A stretch of DNA of 49,893 nt from a virus. The position numbers and the translations under genes are program-made. Every line of letters begins with the position of its first letter. Position 1 is the first letter of the stretch. The notes under the pieces were generated by a model that worked only from the letters and a program-made list of their open reading frames with translations, was not told the origin of the DNA and ran no database searches. Below, in pieces: positions 24,678 through 32,852 of this stretch. The DNA lies in IMG/VR virus record IMGVR_UViG_3300007960_000035, positions 1 through 49,893 of that record, one strand, 5' to 3'.

Positions 24678-26399
24678 ATGAGTGACACAAAGTTCAAGTG
24701 GGCTGCGCAGTACGCCGCCAGAGGGTGGTACATCGTCGTCTGCCACGGCTCCAGCGGCGACAGGTGTACCTGCGGGAACGAAAGTTGCGCGACGCCTGGT
24801 AAGCATCCGGTGCTGAACGCATGGCAGCACAAGTCCACGATCGACGAAGACGAGTTGTCGCACTGGTTCGACGGGACCAAGAACTTCAACGTCGGCGTGC
24901 AGTTGGGCGAGAAGAGCGGCATCATCGATATCGAGTTCGACACCGATCAGGGGCGCAAGACGGCCGAGAGATTCGGGCTCGACAAGGCATACACGCCGAC
25001 CTTCACGTCGAAGCGGTCGACGCACCGGCTCTTCAAGTGGGATCAGCGTCTGCCGCAGAAGGCCGTCCACAAACTCAATGGCCTCGAGATTCGCATCGGC
25101 GGCGGCGGCGGCGGGGCGCAGTCGATCATGCCGCCGAGCGCTCACTCCAGCGGAGCATCGTACTCGTGGGTCAACGGCATGAGCCCCGAGGACTGCGATG
25201 TAGCGGAACTGCCGAAGGAGCTTCTGGTCGCGATCATCAACGACGCCGGAGAGGACGGCGGAGAAAAGCAGCCGTCCGCGAACCTTCTGCTCTACAAGCC
25301 AGCCGAGGAGGGCGACCGGCACCACTCGCTGGTCAGATTCGCGGCGCGGCTGTGCATCAACATGGTCAACGTGCATGATCCTGTCGAGCAGCAGGACGTC
25401 CACGAAATGATCAAGGCGATGAACAAGCAGAGGTGCAATCCGCCGAAGGGCGAGGACGAGATCGAGAACATCTTCCGGCACGAGTTGCAGTGGGCCACAA
25501 GGAAGCGTGCTCAAGGGATCGCCGACGACGCCGAAAAGTCGAAGGCTCTGGCCGAGCGGATGGAGAAAGGGGCGGAGACGGAAGGCGACGGCGGCAAGAA
25601 AGACCTTCCATTCACGTTCACCGGCCTCCGGTACGACGGCGAGCAGTGGTGGCCTGGTCAGTGGCAACTCAAGGTCATCCACTCCGACCCCGTGTCCTAC
25701 AGCCTGACGGTGCCGGTGTTCCGCGAGGTCGGCGGCCAGCAGAAGACCGTCCGCGTTTCGGTGCCGCTGTGCGTCGAGACGTTCCGGTCGGCCGCCAAGG
25801 TGGCCGCGGCGATCCTCGAGTCGACGCACACCGTGATCGTCGATCAGGTGCCCGAGGAGTGGTTCTCCGTCTGGAACGGGCAGGGCAAGAAGAAGGGGAA
25901 GTCGGCCGTCAGGGGTTTGAAGGCCAAGTTGATGGACGAGGCGACCCACGAGGCGGCTACCGCAGAGAACTGCCGCTTCGCGACCGTGGCCGGCTGGCTC
26001 CTCGAGGTGCTGATGATGACCCCGAAGCCGGACGACGACGCCGACGACGACGGGAGCCCAGACGTCACAGGGATGCCGGCATGGGTCCGCGGACGGGATG
26101 GGGTCTGGGAACTGTGGTTCGCGTGGATGAAGGCGTGGGAGATGGTCGACAGGGGCCGCAGGAAGCTCGAGGAGGGCGATATCGCCAAGATCAAGAAGAT
26201 GATCCTGTCTGGGGTCGGTCAGGCCAAATTGCCCGCCTCCAGGGCCGCAGGCGAGGGCGGCAGCAGCCGCCGGTTCGTGCGGTTCACGATCCATCACCTG
26301 CGGGTTTTGGAACGCCTGGCGGCCGGCGAGTTCGGCGCCGAGGCTGAGACCGCCTTTTCTATTCACGAGGAATTCGATTTCGAAATCGAAAAAAATTGA
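24678..26399 (+). CDS. Bifunctional DNA primase/polymerase (AEP prim-pol), 573 aa
   Basis: ATG 24678 with AAAGGAG. N-terminal prim-pol domain: C30/C32/C37 zinc-type cluster, PGKHPV, catalytic IIDIEFD (D84, E86), STHRLFKW (H116) and LEIRIGGG (E137), the three AEP motifs. No helicase motifs are seen in the remaining 400 residues, so unlike many phage prim-pols it lacks a fused helicase. It would prime or copy DNA; helicase work may be supplied by the neighbouring SNF2 and UvrD-like enzymes. Acidic insertion DDDADDDG near residue 455. Confidence 0.92.
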   Translation: MSDTKFKWAAQYAARGWYIVVCHGSSGDRCTCGNESCATPGKHPVLNAWQHKSTIDEDELSHWFDGTKNFNVGVQLGEKSGIIDIEFDTDQGRKTAERFGLDKAYTPTFTSKRSTHRLFKWDQRLPQKAVHKLNGLEIRIGGGGGGAQSIMPPSAHSSGASYSWVNGMSPEDCDVAELPKELLVAIINDAGEDGGEKQPSANLLLYKPAEEGDRHHSLVRFAARLCINMVNVHDPVEQQDVHEMIKAMNKQRCNPPKGEDEIENIFRHELQWATRKRAQGIADDAEKSKALAERMEKGAETEGDGGKKDLPFTFTGLRYDGEQWWPGQWQLKVIHSDPVSYSLTVPVFREVGGQQKTVRVSVPLCVETFRSAAKVAAAILESTHTVIVDQVPEEWFSVWNGQGKKKGKSAVRGLKAKLMDEATHEAATAENCRFATVAGWLLEVLMMTPKPDDDADDDGSPDVTGMPAWVRGRDGVWELWFAWMKAWEMVDRGRRKLEEGDIAKIKKMILSGVGQAKLPASRAAGEGGSSRRFVRFTIHHLRVLERLAAGEFGAEAETAFSIHEEFDFEIEKN

Positions 26400-26479
26400 T
26401 GGATTTGTGGAAACGTGGTTTTTGTGTCGCAAGTGATTGCAGGACAAGGACTTAGGGAAACCATCTTTCGGGAGGCACG

Positions 26480-28135
26480 TTGGAAACGTGGTCAAAAATG
26501 GCTGTTCAGGTGGCAAGATTGGTAGGTGGGGCAGGAACGGGAAAGACAACGGAGTTGATGAGGATCATTGAGGAAGCCAAAAACCAGTTGGGCGGTAGCC
26601 CGTTCGCCGTCGGCTTCACAAGTTTCACCAGAGCGGCTCGGGCGGAGGCCGTTTCTCGGGCCAGCGCGGCGTGGGGTGTTCAGGAGGACGTCCTGAGCGA
26701 TTCCGGCTGGTTCAGAACCGTCCATTCGATCGCCTACAAGCAATTGGGTGTCAAAAAGGGGGAGTTGGTCGACGACAGCAAGGCGTCGGCGGAGTGGATC
26801 GCCGGAGCCCTCGGCGTCAACGTCAGGACGATCATCGACGAGGACTCCGGGTACTCGAGGTTCACGGGCGAAAAGCAGGCCGCCGCGGCCCTGAACGCCT
26901 GGGAGCAGGCCAGGTCGCGGATGGAGCCACTGAAGGACACAATCCTGCGGGCGGCCCGCCTGGGCGATCCTGTGCCGTCCTACGCGGTTTGCAAGCAGTA
27001 CATCGAGAAATACCAGTCGGCCAAGCTCCTCGAGAACCGCTGCGACTTCACCGACCTCTTGGCCCGGTTCTGCGGAATCCGGTTCACGGTCGACGGCTTC
27101 GAGGAGACGGACCCCGAGGGCGAACTGCCGCCGAATGTGCAGGCGTGGGTGATGGACGAGCAGCAGGACGCCTCGGCTCTGGTCGACCGCTGCTGCCGAA
27201 GGCTTGCGAGCGGTGGAAGTGTAAAATGGGTCTATATCGCCGGAGACCCGATGCAGAGCATCTTCGGCTTCGGCGGCTCAGACTCCCGCCTCTTCATGTC
27301 GTGGGACGTCGCGAAACAGAGGGTCATGCCGAAGACTTGGAGGTGCCCACCCCCTGTCCACAACCTTGGCGAGGCGTGCCTCAAACGAATGCGTGAGGGG
27401 TACTGGGATCGCGGTATAGCCGCGGCCGACCACGAAGGGGAGGTGATCAAAGGCGGGTACGCGGAGAGCGTCGCCGCCTCTCTGTCAGCCGGCGAGAAGA
27501 CTCTGGTCATCGCCCGCTGCAACTACATCGTCGAGAAGTGGGAGCAGGCGCTTCAGGCGAAGGGTCTTCCGTTCGCCAGGCTCAAGGCGAAGGAAGGCAC
27601 GAAGTTTTTGCGGGCCGCCAACGCCCTCTGGAAAATCGAGCACGGCGAGCCGGCGAACGCAGATGACTTCGCCGCCGCGGTCGACGCGATGCCGGCGACC
27701 GGCAACATGGTCAAGGGCACGAAGGCTGCCTGGAAGCGAGAAGACACCATCCGCCGGTGGGAAATGGTCTCCCCGGCGGAACTCGAGGAGACCGGCATGA
27801 AGCCGGAGTTCGCCGACCGAATCAGAAAGGGCGGCTGGGGCGACCTGTTCCCCAACGCCGCCCGTTGGCGGAAGGCCGCGAAGAGGCACGGGCCAGAATT
27901 GGCGACAAGCCCACACATCAGGGTCGGCACCATCCACGCCGCGAAGGGGATGGAGGCCGACACCGTCGTGCTGTCGACGACCGTGAGCCGAAGAATCTAC
28001 GAAGCGCAGGGGATCGACAAGGAGCAGCACGACGAAGAGCGACGCATCGAGTACGTCGGCGTCACGAGGGCCAGAAAACGCCTGATCACCGCGACCGAGC
28101 AGCAGGCCGAGTACCGGATGAGGCTGCCGATATGA
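26480..28135 (+). CDS. UvrD/Rep-type SF1A helicase, 551 aa
   Basis: Walker A GGAGTGKT near the N-terminus, motif II VMDEQQDAS, motif III AGDPMQSIFGF, motif IV TWRCPPPVHNLG, motif V TIHAAKGMEADTVVL and motif VI YVGVTRARKRL, in correct order. A 3'-to-5' DNA helicase role in replication or recombination is expected. The start is either TTG 26480 (GGGAGG 4 bases upstream) or ATG 26498; TTG is used here. Overlaps the next gene by ATGA. Confidence 0.92.
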   Translation: METWSKMAVQVARLVGGAGTGKTTELMRIIEEAKNQLGGSPFAVGFTSFTRAARAEAVSRASAAWGVQEDVLSDSGWFRTVHSIAYKQLGVKKGELVDDSKASAEWIAGALGVNVRTIIDEDSGYSRFTGEKQAAAALNAWEQARSRMEPLKDTILRAARLGDPVPSYAVCKQYIEKYQSAKLLENRCDFTDLLARFCGIRFTVDGFEETDPEGELPPNVQAWVMDEQQDASALVDRCCRRLASGGSVKWVYIAGDPMQSIFGFGGSDSRLFMSWDVAKQRVMPKTWRCPPPVHNLGEACLKRMREGYWDRGIAAADHEGEVIKGGYAESVAASLSAGEKTLVIARCNYIVEKWEQALQAKGLPFARLKAKEGTKFLRAANALWKIEHGEPANADDFAAAVDAMPATGNMVKGTKAAWKREDTIRRWEMVSPAELEETGMKPEFADRIRKGGWGDLFPNAARWRKAAKRHGPELATSPHIRVGTIHAAKGMEADTVVLSTTVSRRIYEAQGIDKEQHDEERRIEYVGVTRARKRLITATEQQAEYRMRLPI

Positions 28136-28599
28136 GCCTCCTTTTTGACATTTCTCCGACAGACGAGCCTCAAAAGAAGCGCAGCGGCAAGAAGAAGCAG
28201 GCAGAAGAAGCCGCTGCCGCTCCAGAGCCCGCTGTCGTCGTGCCCAAGAGAATCAGCGACGAGCCGCCCAAACCCCTCGGCGCTGCGGACGGGTTCGTCT
28301 GCATCAACGAAGCGTGCGGCGGCACATGCCACGACATTTGGAAGAAGTCCAGAGGTCTTTGGCTTATCGAGTGCTTTGAGTGCGGCACCGGGCAGTGGGT
28401 CGAGGCCCAAGAGGAGGCCCAGGAGACGGAGGAGGATTCCTTCCGGTTTCCAGAGGGAGTCCGCGACACGTTCGTCGGCCTGACGATCGACGAGGTCGAC
28501 GCTCTCGGCCGGCGAGACTACATCGTCTGGGCAGCAGAAAACTGCCGGATCGGAGACGTCCGCGACGCCGCGAAAAAATGGCTTGCAGCCCGCGGGTGA
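28132..28599 (+). CDS. Zinc-ribbon-containing hypothetical protein, 155 aa
   Basis: ATGA overlap with the helicase gene. A Lys/Glu/Ala-rich N-terminal tail (KKRSGKKKQAEEA) is followed by a ribbon CINEACGGTCHDI and IECFECGTG, then an acidic helical C-terminus with TIDEVDALGRRDYIVWAAE. Probably nucleic-acid associated. No exact family recognised. Confidence 0.78.
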   Translation: MSLLFDISPTDEPQKKRSGKKKQAEEAAAAPEPAVVVPKRISDEPPKPLGAADGFVCINEACGGTCHDIWKKSRGLWLIECFECGTGQWVEAQEEAQETEEDSFRFPEGVRDTFVGLTIDEVDALGRRDYIVWAAENCRIGDVRDAAKKWLAARG

Positions 28600-28626
28600 G
28601 TCTGCTAGCCTTCTGGCCGACACAAC

Positions 28627-28645
28627 CGGCGAAAGGAGTTTGCCG
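28627..28645 (+). promoter_or_regulatory. GGA-loop hairpin over the csrA Shine-Dalgarno (CsrA-type operator)
   Basis: CGGCGAA (28627-28633) pairs with TTTGCCG (28639-28645) through 7 pairs including one G-U, leaving the loop AGGAG, which is the ribosome-binding site of the csrA gene. GGA in a hairpin loop over a Shine-Dalgarno is the known CsrA target architecture, so autorepression is predicted. Confidence 0.55.
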
Positions 28646-28648
28646 CTC

Positions 28649-28831
28649 ATGCTCGTGATCACGCGGAAGGATCGGCAGTCGATCAAGATCGGGCCTGACA
28701 TCCTGGTCACCGTCTGGCGGACAGACGAGGGCAGGATTCGAGTCGGCATCGACGCGCCGAGGGATTTGGCGATTCATCGCGCCGAATCGTCGGCCAAGCC
28801 TCACGCCAAGGAGGAGGCGACCAGTGGTTGA
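28649..28831 (+). CDS. csrA: CsrA-family RNA-binding translational regulator, 60 aa
   Basis: Starts MLVITRKDRQSIKIGPDI and continues RVGIDAPRDLAIHRAE, matching CsrA along its length; the RNA-contact residues R6 and R44 of E. coli CsrA are conserved at the same positions. CsrA dimers bind GGA motifs in mRNA hairpins and block ribosome binding. AAAGGAG precedes the ATG and sits in a hairpin loop. A phage-borne copy could reprogramme host mRNAs or control phage genes. Confidence 0.95.
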   Translation: MLVITRKDRQSIKIGPDILVTVWRTDEGRIRVGIDAPRDLAIHRAESSAKPHAKEEATSG

Positions 28832-28919
28832 CGCTCTGCACATCTGGCTGAACGTGTCGGTGATCTGGGTGGCTGCCGGCGCCGTCGCCTACCTCTCAGT
28901 CCTCCGCGAGATGGAGTGA
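28824..28919 (+). CDS. Very small membrane protein, 31 aa
   Basis: GTG 28824 preceded by GGAGGAGG at good spacing. Protein VVDALHIWLNVSVIWVAAG followed by AVAYLSVLREME is one transmembrane helix. It overlaps csrA by 8 bases and the next gene by one (TGATG). Function unknown. Confidence 0.6.
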   Translation: MVDALHIWLNVSVIWVAAGAVAYLSVLREME

Positions 28920-29170
28920 TGGATTTCCGAGTACCTCCTCCGCCGTTGGTGATCGACAGGGGCAAGTTCGTCTGCCGCTGCGTCGACGACTACATCATCG
29001 ACGAGGGCGACGACTTTCGGCCGTATGTCGACATCGCGATCGACACGATCCCGCTCCGCGAAGGCGATCGAGACTACTCGGAGTCTCCGCAGATTCTCAG
29101 GCAAGCGGCAGACTGGCTGAAGAAGGCCGCTGATTGGCTCGAGCGCTGGCAGAACGCACCGCTGGAGTGA
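28919..29170 (+). CDS. Hypothetical protein, 83 aa
   Basis: TGATG coupling with the upstream 31-residue gene. Starts MDFRVPPPPLVIDRGKFVCRC and ends in a helix with a repeated ADWLKKAADWLERW. No family recognised. Conserved position between csrA and the protease only suggests a shared operon. Confidence 0.72.
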   Translation: MDFRVPPPPLVIDRGKFVCRCVDDYIIDEGDDFRPYVDIAIDTIPLREGDRDYSESPQILRQAADWLKKAADWLERWQNAPLE

Positions 29171-29177
29171 GTAGAGC

Positions 29178-29915
29178 ATGAAGGCTGCTGCTGCATTCAT
29201 CGCGTCGATTGCTCCGGCTCTGGCCGGCACGATCGACGACTCGCTGCCCGACTCGGTCTACCTCGCCTACGGGCAGCAGTTCGCTCCGTTCACCCGTCGC
29301 GTCGAGGTCGTCGGCGTCGACGGCAAACTGGCGATCGGCAGCGGCTGCGTGATCGGCGACAGGTGGGTGCTGACAGCGGCGCACGTCGTCGACAACGCCG
29401 TGACGATCTCGGTCAGCGGCAACCCGGTCGTCACCTACTGGCAGCATCAAGACTGGGAGAGCGACCGCGTCGGATACAACGACATCGCGGCTCTCTACTG
29501 CAAGGCCGACTTCAGCCTCGACTACTACCCGCCATTGGCGACAAGCGGAGACACCGTCGGTGCCACGGTGACGCTGGCCGGCTACGGAGTCACCGGCCGC
29601 ATGGCCGGAGGCTACACGCGATCCGACGGGCTCCTGCGGGCCGGCACGAACACGATCGCGGGGCTTGAGCGGACGCTGATCGTCTGCGGGATCAACTCTG
29701 GCTCGAGCCCGAGGGAGTACGGAATCGCCCCCGGAGACTCCGGCGGGCCGCTGTTCGTCGGCGCCGGCTCCGAGGCCCGCCTGGCGGGCATCCACTCCTT
29801 CACGATGCGCGCCGGCACCGGCCCTCTGCGGAGCCGCAACGGTGAGGAGAGCGCTCACACGAGGGTGTCGCTGTTTGTCAGGTGGATCGATCGTGTCAGG
29901 GGGATGGTGCGGTGA
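29178..29915 (+). CDS. Secreted trypsin-like (S1 chymotrypsin-fold) serine protease, 245 aa
   Basis: N-terminal signal peptide-like MKAAAAFIASIAPALAG. The catalytic triad is complete: H69 in WVLTAAHVV, D102 in YNDIAALYC and S188 in APGDSGGPLF, with the expected oxyanion glycines. Length is typical of S1 enzymes. The protein should be exported, so it may act in the periplasm or outside. Such proteases are rare in phages; host-derived capture is likely. The stop overlaps the DNA methyltransferase start (GTGA). Confidence 0.92.
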   Translation: MKAAAAFIASIAPALAGTIDDSLPDSVYLAYGQQFAPFTRRVEVVGVDGKLAIGSGCVIGDRWVLTAAHVVDNAVTISVSGNPVVTYWQHQDWESDRVGYNDIAALYCKADFSLDYYPPLATSGDTVGATVTLAGYGVTGRMAGGYTRSDGLLRAGTNTIAGLERTLIVCGINSGSSPREYGIAPGDSGGPLFVGAGSEARLAGIHSFTMRAGTGPLRSRNGEESAHTRVSLFVRWIDRVRGMVR

Positions 29916-31159
29916 AGCACAGAATCATCCCCGGAGACTGCGTTGAATCGCTGCGGACGCTGCCTGACGCCAGCGTTCACTGTTGCGTCACATCGCCGCC
30001 CTACTGGGGGCTGCGGGACTACGGCCACGACGGGCAGATCGGTCTGGAGTCAACGCCGGAAGCCTACGTCGCTCGCATGGTGGAAGTGTTCCGCGAGGTG
30101 CGGCGGGTGCTGCGGGATGATGGGACGCTGTGGCTGAACCTCGGAGACAGCTACGCAGGTTCTTGGGGCAACCAGGGCCGCAAGGAAACAAGAGGCACGC
30201 AACGGCCGATCAACGGCCCGATGATGCAGCGGCTCAAGGCGCAGCCAGTCCGCGAGATTGAGTGTTGCCTAGACGAGGACTGCACTTGCCCAGCCGTGGA
30301 CGAGAACGGCGGAATCTATCCAGACAAGAAAACGCGCACCGGATCATGGGTGAACGACCACCCAACGCTCAAGCCAAAAGACCTCGTCGGCATACCGTGG
30401 CGTGTCGCCTTCGCCTTGCAGGCTGACGGCTGGTGGCTGCGTCAGGACATCATCTGGCACAAGCCAAACCCGATGCCCGAGAGCGTGCGGGATCGCTGCA
30501 CGAAGGCTCACGAGTACGTTTTCCTTCTCACCAAGAGCGAGCGGTATTTCTATGACGCGGAGGCGGTGAGTGAATTTGCCAAGTGTCAAGATGCCAAGGG
30601 CATCCCTTATGCAACTCGACGGGTGCTTGACGGGAAAGCGACAAGCATCGGCAGGCAAGAAAGAACATACGACGCAAAACCTACCCGCAACCGCCGCTCC
30701 GTCTGGACGATCACGACGAAGCCGTACAAAGGCGCCCACTTCGCCACCATGCCACCCGACCTCGTCGAGCCGTGCATCCTCGCCGGCACGAGCGAGGAGG
30801 GGTGCTGCCCACACTGCGGTTCGCCGTGGGCGAGGGTCACTGAGCGAAAAAAACTGACCCGCCCACGCCCGAATGACTACACGAAGCGGAAAGGCGATGA
30901 AGGAACTGGAAACTCATGCGCAAACAGTGTTGCCGGTGTCGCAGTGGAAACGAAGGGCTGGCAGCCGACGTGCGATTGCCAAGAGCATAGCCCCGTGCCG
31001 TGCCTCGTCCTCGACCCCTTCGCCGGCTCCGGCACGACGCTGGCGGTCGCCGCCCGCCTGGGCCGCAGCGGCATCGGGTGCGAACTGAACCCTGAATACA
31101 TCGCCTTGGCGGAGGAGCGGATCGCCGAGGCCAGGGAGAAGGCTGGGTTGTTTGCATGA
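29912..31159 (+). CDS. DNA methyltransferase, N4-cytosine/N6-adenine type (beta class), 415 aa
   Basis: TSPPYWGLRDYG near residue 27 is the catalytic motif IV (S-P-P-Y/W), and DPFAGSGTTLAVAARLGR near the C-terminus is the SAM-binding motif, an order typical of the beta class. A CCPHCGSPW and CDCQ cysteine set in the middle suggests a bound zinc. No restriction subunit is fused. The gene overlaps both neighbours by 4 bases. Confidence 0.93.
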   Translation: MKHRIIPGDCVESLRTLPDASVHCCVTSPPYWGLRDYGHDGQIGLESTPEAYVARMVEVFREVRRVLRDDGTLWLNLGDSYAGSWGNQGRKETRGTQRPINGPMMQRLKAQPVREIECCLDEDCTCPAVDENGGIYPDKKTRTGSWVNDHPTLKPKDLVGIPWRVAFALQADGWWLRQDIIWHKPNPMPESVRDRCTKAHEYVFLLTKSERYFYDAEAVSEFAKCQDAKGIPYATRRVLDGKATSIGRQERTYDAKPTRNRRSVWTITTKPYKGAHFATMPPDLVEPCILAGTSEEGCCPHCGSPWARVTERKKLTRPRPNDYTKRKGDEGTGNSCANSVAGVAVETKGWQPTCDCQEHSPVPCLVLDPFAGSGTTLAVAARLGRSGIGCELNPEYIALAEERIAEAREKAGLFA

Positions 31160-31809
31160 GAGTCCTCGTCGCCTGCGAGTACAGCGGTCGCGTCAGGGAT
31201 GCGTTCATCGCAGCCGGCCACGATGCAATGAGTTGCGACCTCCTTCCATCAGATTCAATTGGACCGCATCGCCAGGGCGACGTGCTCGAGATTCTTAACC
31301 AGGGCTGGGACTTGATGATCGCGCACCCGCCATGCACTTACCTGACGGTGTCGGCTGAGTGGGCCTACAAGGATGTCCAGACGAAGAAAATGAAGCCTGG
31401 GACGCTGATCGGTCAGGCTCGCCGAGACGCCAGAGAGAAGGCAATCGAGTTTGTGCTGGCTCTGGCGAACTCGCCGATTCCTCGGATCGCCATCGAGAAC
31501 CCGGTCGGCGTTCTCTCGACAAGGTGGCGCGAGCCGGATCAGTTCATTCAGCCATACGAGTACGGCGACGACGCTAGCAAGAAGACCTGCCTGTGGCTCA
31601 AGGGTCTCCCGCGGCTTGCGCCGACTGCGTTTGCCCCCCCCCGTCTCGCGCTTTCCGCGGACTGTCGAAGCTACTCGTTCCGCTGGGGGAACCAGACCGA
31701 CAGCGGACAGAACAAGGAACCGCCGGCCGCGGATCGCTGGAAGATCAGGAGCGAGACATTCGCTGGTTGGGCCTCGGCCATGGCCTCGCAGTGGGGAGGA
31801 TTGACGTGA
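31156..31809 (+). CDS. DNA cytosine-methyltransferase-like protein, 217 aa
   Basis: HPPCTYLT (57-64) and IENPVG (113-118) are the catalytic P-C and ENV-like motifs of the phage C5-MTase-like family; RSETFAGWASAMASQWG forms the ending. At 217 residues it is shorter than classical C5 enzymes but normal for this phage subfamily. A run of nine C (31634-31642) lies in frame before the final conserved segment, so slippage there would truncate it. Confidence 0.84.
   Translation: MRVLVACEYSGRVRDAFIAAGHDAMSCDLLPSDSIGPHRQGDVLEILNQGWDLMIAHPPCTYLTVSAEWAYKDVQTKKMKPGTLIGQARRDAREKAIEFVLALANSPIPRIAIENPVGVLSTRWREPDQFIQPYEYGDDASKKTCLWLKGLPRLAPTAFAPPRLALSADCRSYSFRWGNQTDSGQNKEPPAADRWKIRSETFAGWASAMASQWGGLT
31634..31642 (+). 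repeat. Poly-C tract of nine bases
   Basis: Nine consecutive C inside the cytosine-methyltransferase-like gene. The reading frame after the tract still encodes the expected conserved C-terminus, so the 9C state is the ON state if slippage occurs. Confidence 0.9.
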
Positions 31810-32060
31810 GCATCCGCGAAGACCTCGCAGAGCAGAACCCCGACGCCCTCCTCGCAGACGGCCTCGAAGCCGCCTTGGTTGGATACACGGTGAATCACCA
31901 CCACCCGGTCGTCGCTGTCTACGACATCGACAAGTGCATCGACGTGCTCGTCGAGCGCGACGGGATGACGCCGGAGGGTGCCGACGAGTTTCTGTCGTTC
32001 AACACGATCGGTGCGTATGTCGGCGAGAACGGGCCGCTGTATGTGAGGTTTTGGAAGTGA
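31806..32060 (+). CDS. Hypothetical protein, 84 aa
   Basis: GTG 31806 overlaps the upstream stop (GTGA). Begins VSIREDLAEQNPDALLADG, then a strand-rich VVAVYDIDKCIDVLVERDGM and EFLSFNTIGAYVG. Patterns of this type (YD...C...L...GM..EEA.EF...N..GAYVG) are common in small phage proteins of unknown function. Confidence 0.78.
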   Translation: MSIREDLAEQNPDALLADGLEAALVGYTVNHHHPVVAVYDIDKCIDVLVERDGMTPEGADEFLSFNTIGAYVGENGPLYVRFWK

Positions 32061-32122
32061 CAAGCCGCGAAATCGCGGAGTGACAGAATTCGGGAGTCGC
32101 GGAGGAAAGCGAGGGTGATGGG

Positions 32123-32608
32123 GTGAGTGACAGCGGTTTTCTTCGCCTCGTAGAAAAGCACGCGACTGCCCGCGCTGCCCTCCATGCCGGCCACGGCTCG
32201 AGCCGCCCGCTATCCGGCGGATACGAGCGCGTCGGCATGGCTGGAGAGTTCGCGTTCGGTCGATTCTGCGGGCAGATGCCAGACCTCTCGGAGCGGCCGT
32301 CTGGCGACAAGGGCGTCGACTTCGTCGTTCCGCTTCTCTACACCGTGGACGTGAAGACGGCACGCAAGGCGAACAATCTGATCCACGAGGCGTCAAAGCC
32401 GCTGTTGGCAGACATCTATGTCCTTGCCGAATACAACGACGACGACGAAGAGGCGACGCTGGTTGGCTGGGCCTGGGGGAGCCAGTTGTCTGCGGCGCCG
32501 AAAAAAGACTTCGGTCACGGAATCGAGAACAGGTACATCGCAAGAGCGAACCTGCGATCGATGGGTCATCTTGGGGAAAGGATTTGGAAGCCTCAACGGA
32601 GTTGCTGA
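32123..32608 (+). CDS. Putative PD-(D/E)XK-fold protein, 161 aa
   Basis: GTG 32123. A nuclease-like core is suggested by ERPSGDKGVDFVV, then YTVDVKTAR (D-x-K), then ADIYVLAEYND, the usual D...D-x-K arrangement. Followed by a beta strand TLVGWAWGS. The upstream gap holds a CCGCGAAATCGCGG palindrome. It lies just after two methyltransferases, so a nuclease paired with modification is conceivable; activity is untested. Confidence 0.72.
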   Translation: MSDSGFLRLVEKHATARAALHAGHGSSRPLSGGYERVGMAGEFAFGRFCGQMPDLSERPSGDKGVDFVVPLLYTVDVKTARKANNLIHEASKPLLADIYVLAEYNDDDEEATLVGWAWGSQLSAAPKKDFGHGIENRYIARANLRSMGHLGERIWKPQRSC

Positions 32609-32609
32609 A

Positions 32610-32807
32610 ATGCAGAATGCTGAACATGACGATATGGTCGATGCTTCGCTGCTCGACTACTACATCAAAGCCGCGGTGGTGGCAATTCGGCTTGGCATTG
32701 GCTTGCAGTATGCGTTTGACAGGTACGTCAAGCCGCATATGCCCCCCAGACGGGAGATCAAGCCGATCCGACCGGATCAGGAATGGATTTTCGGTGACAA
32801 CTTCTGA
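32610..32807 (+). CDS. Hypothetical protein, 65 aa
   Basis: ATG 32610 with GGAG 8 bases upstream, directly after the previous stop. Begins MQNAEHDDMVDASLLDYYIK; mostly helical with a central hydrophobic stretch (VVAIRLGIGLQYAF) and a basic C-terminus. No family recognised. Confidence 0.65.
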   Translation: MQNAEHDDMVDASLLDYYIKAAVVAIRLGIGLQYAFDRYVKPHMPPRREIKPIRPDQEWIFGDNF

Positions 32808-32852
32808 AGGCCAGCAAAGAAATCGCACCAAAAGCCATCGATTGGCAACACA

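Noticed and set aside
24525-26549. 674-codon minus-strand frame opposite the prim-pol gene
   Set aside because: The plus-strand frame carries all AEP motifs; the antisense frame has low-complexity RRR/HLP repeats and no start context.
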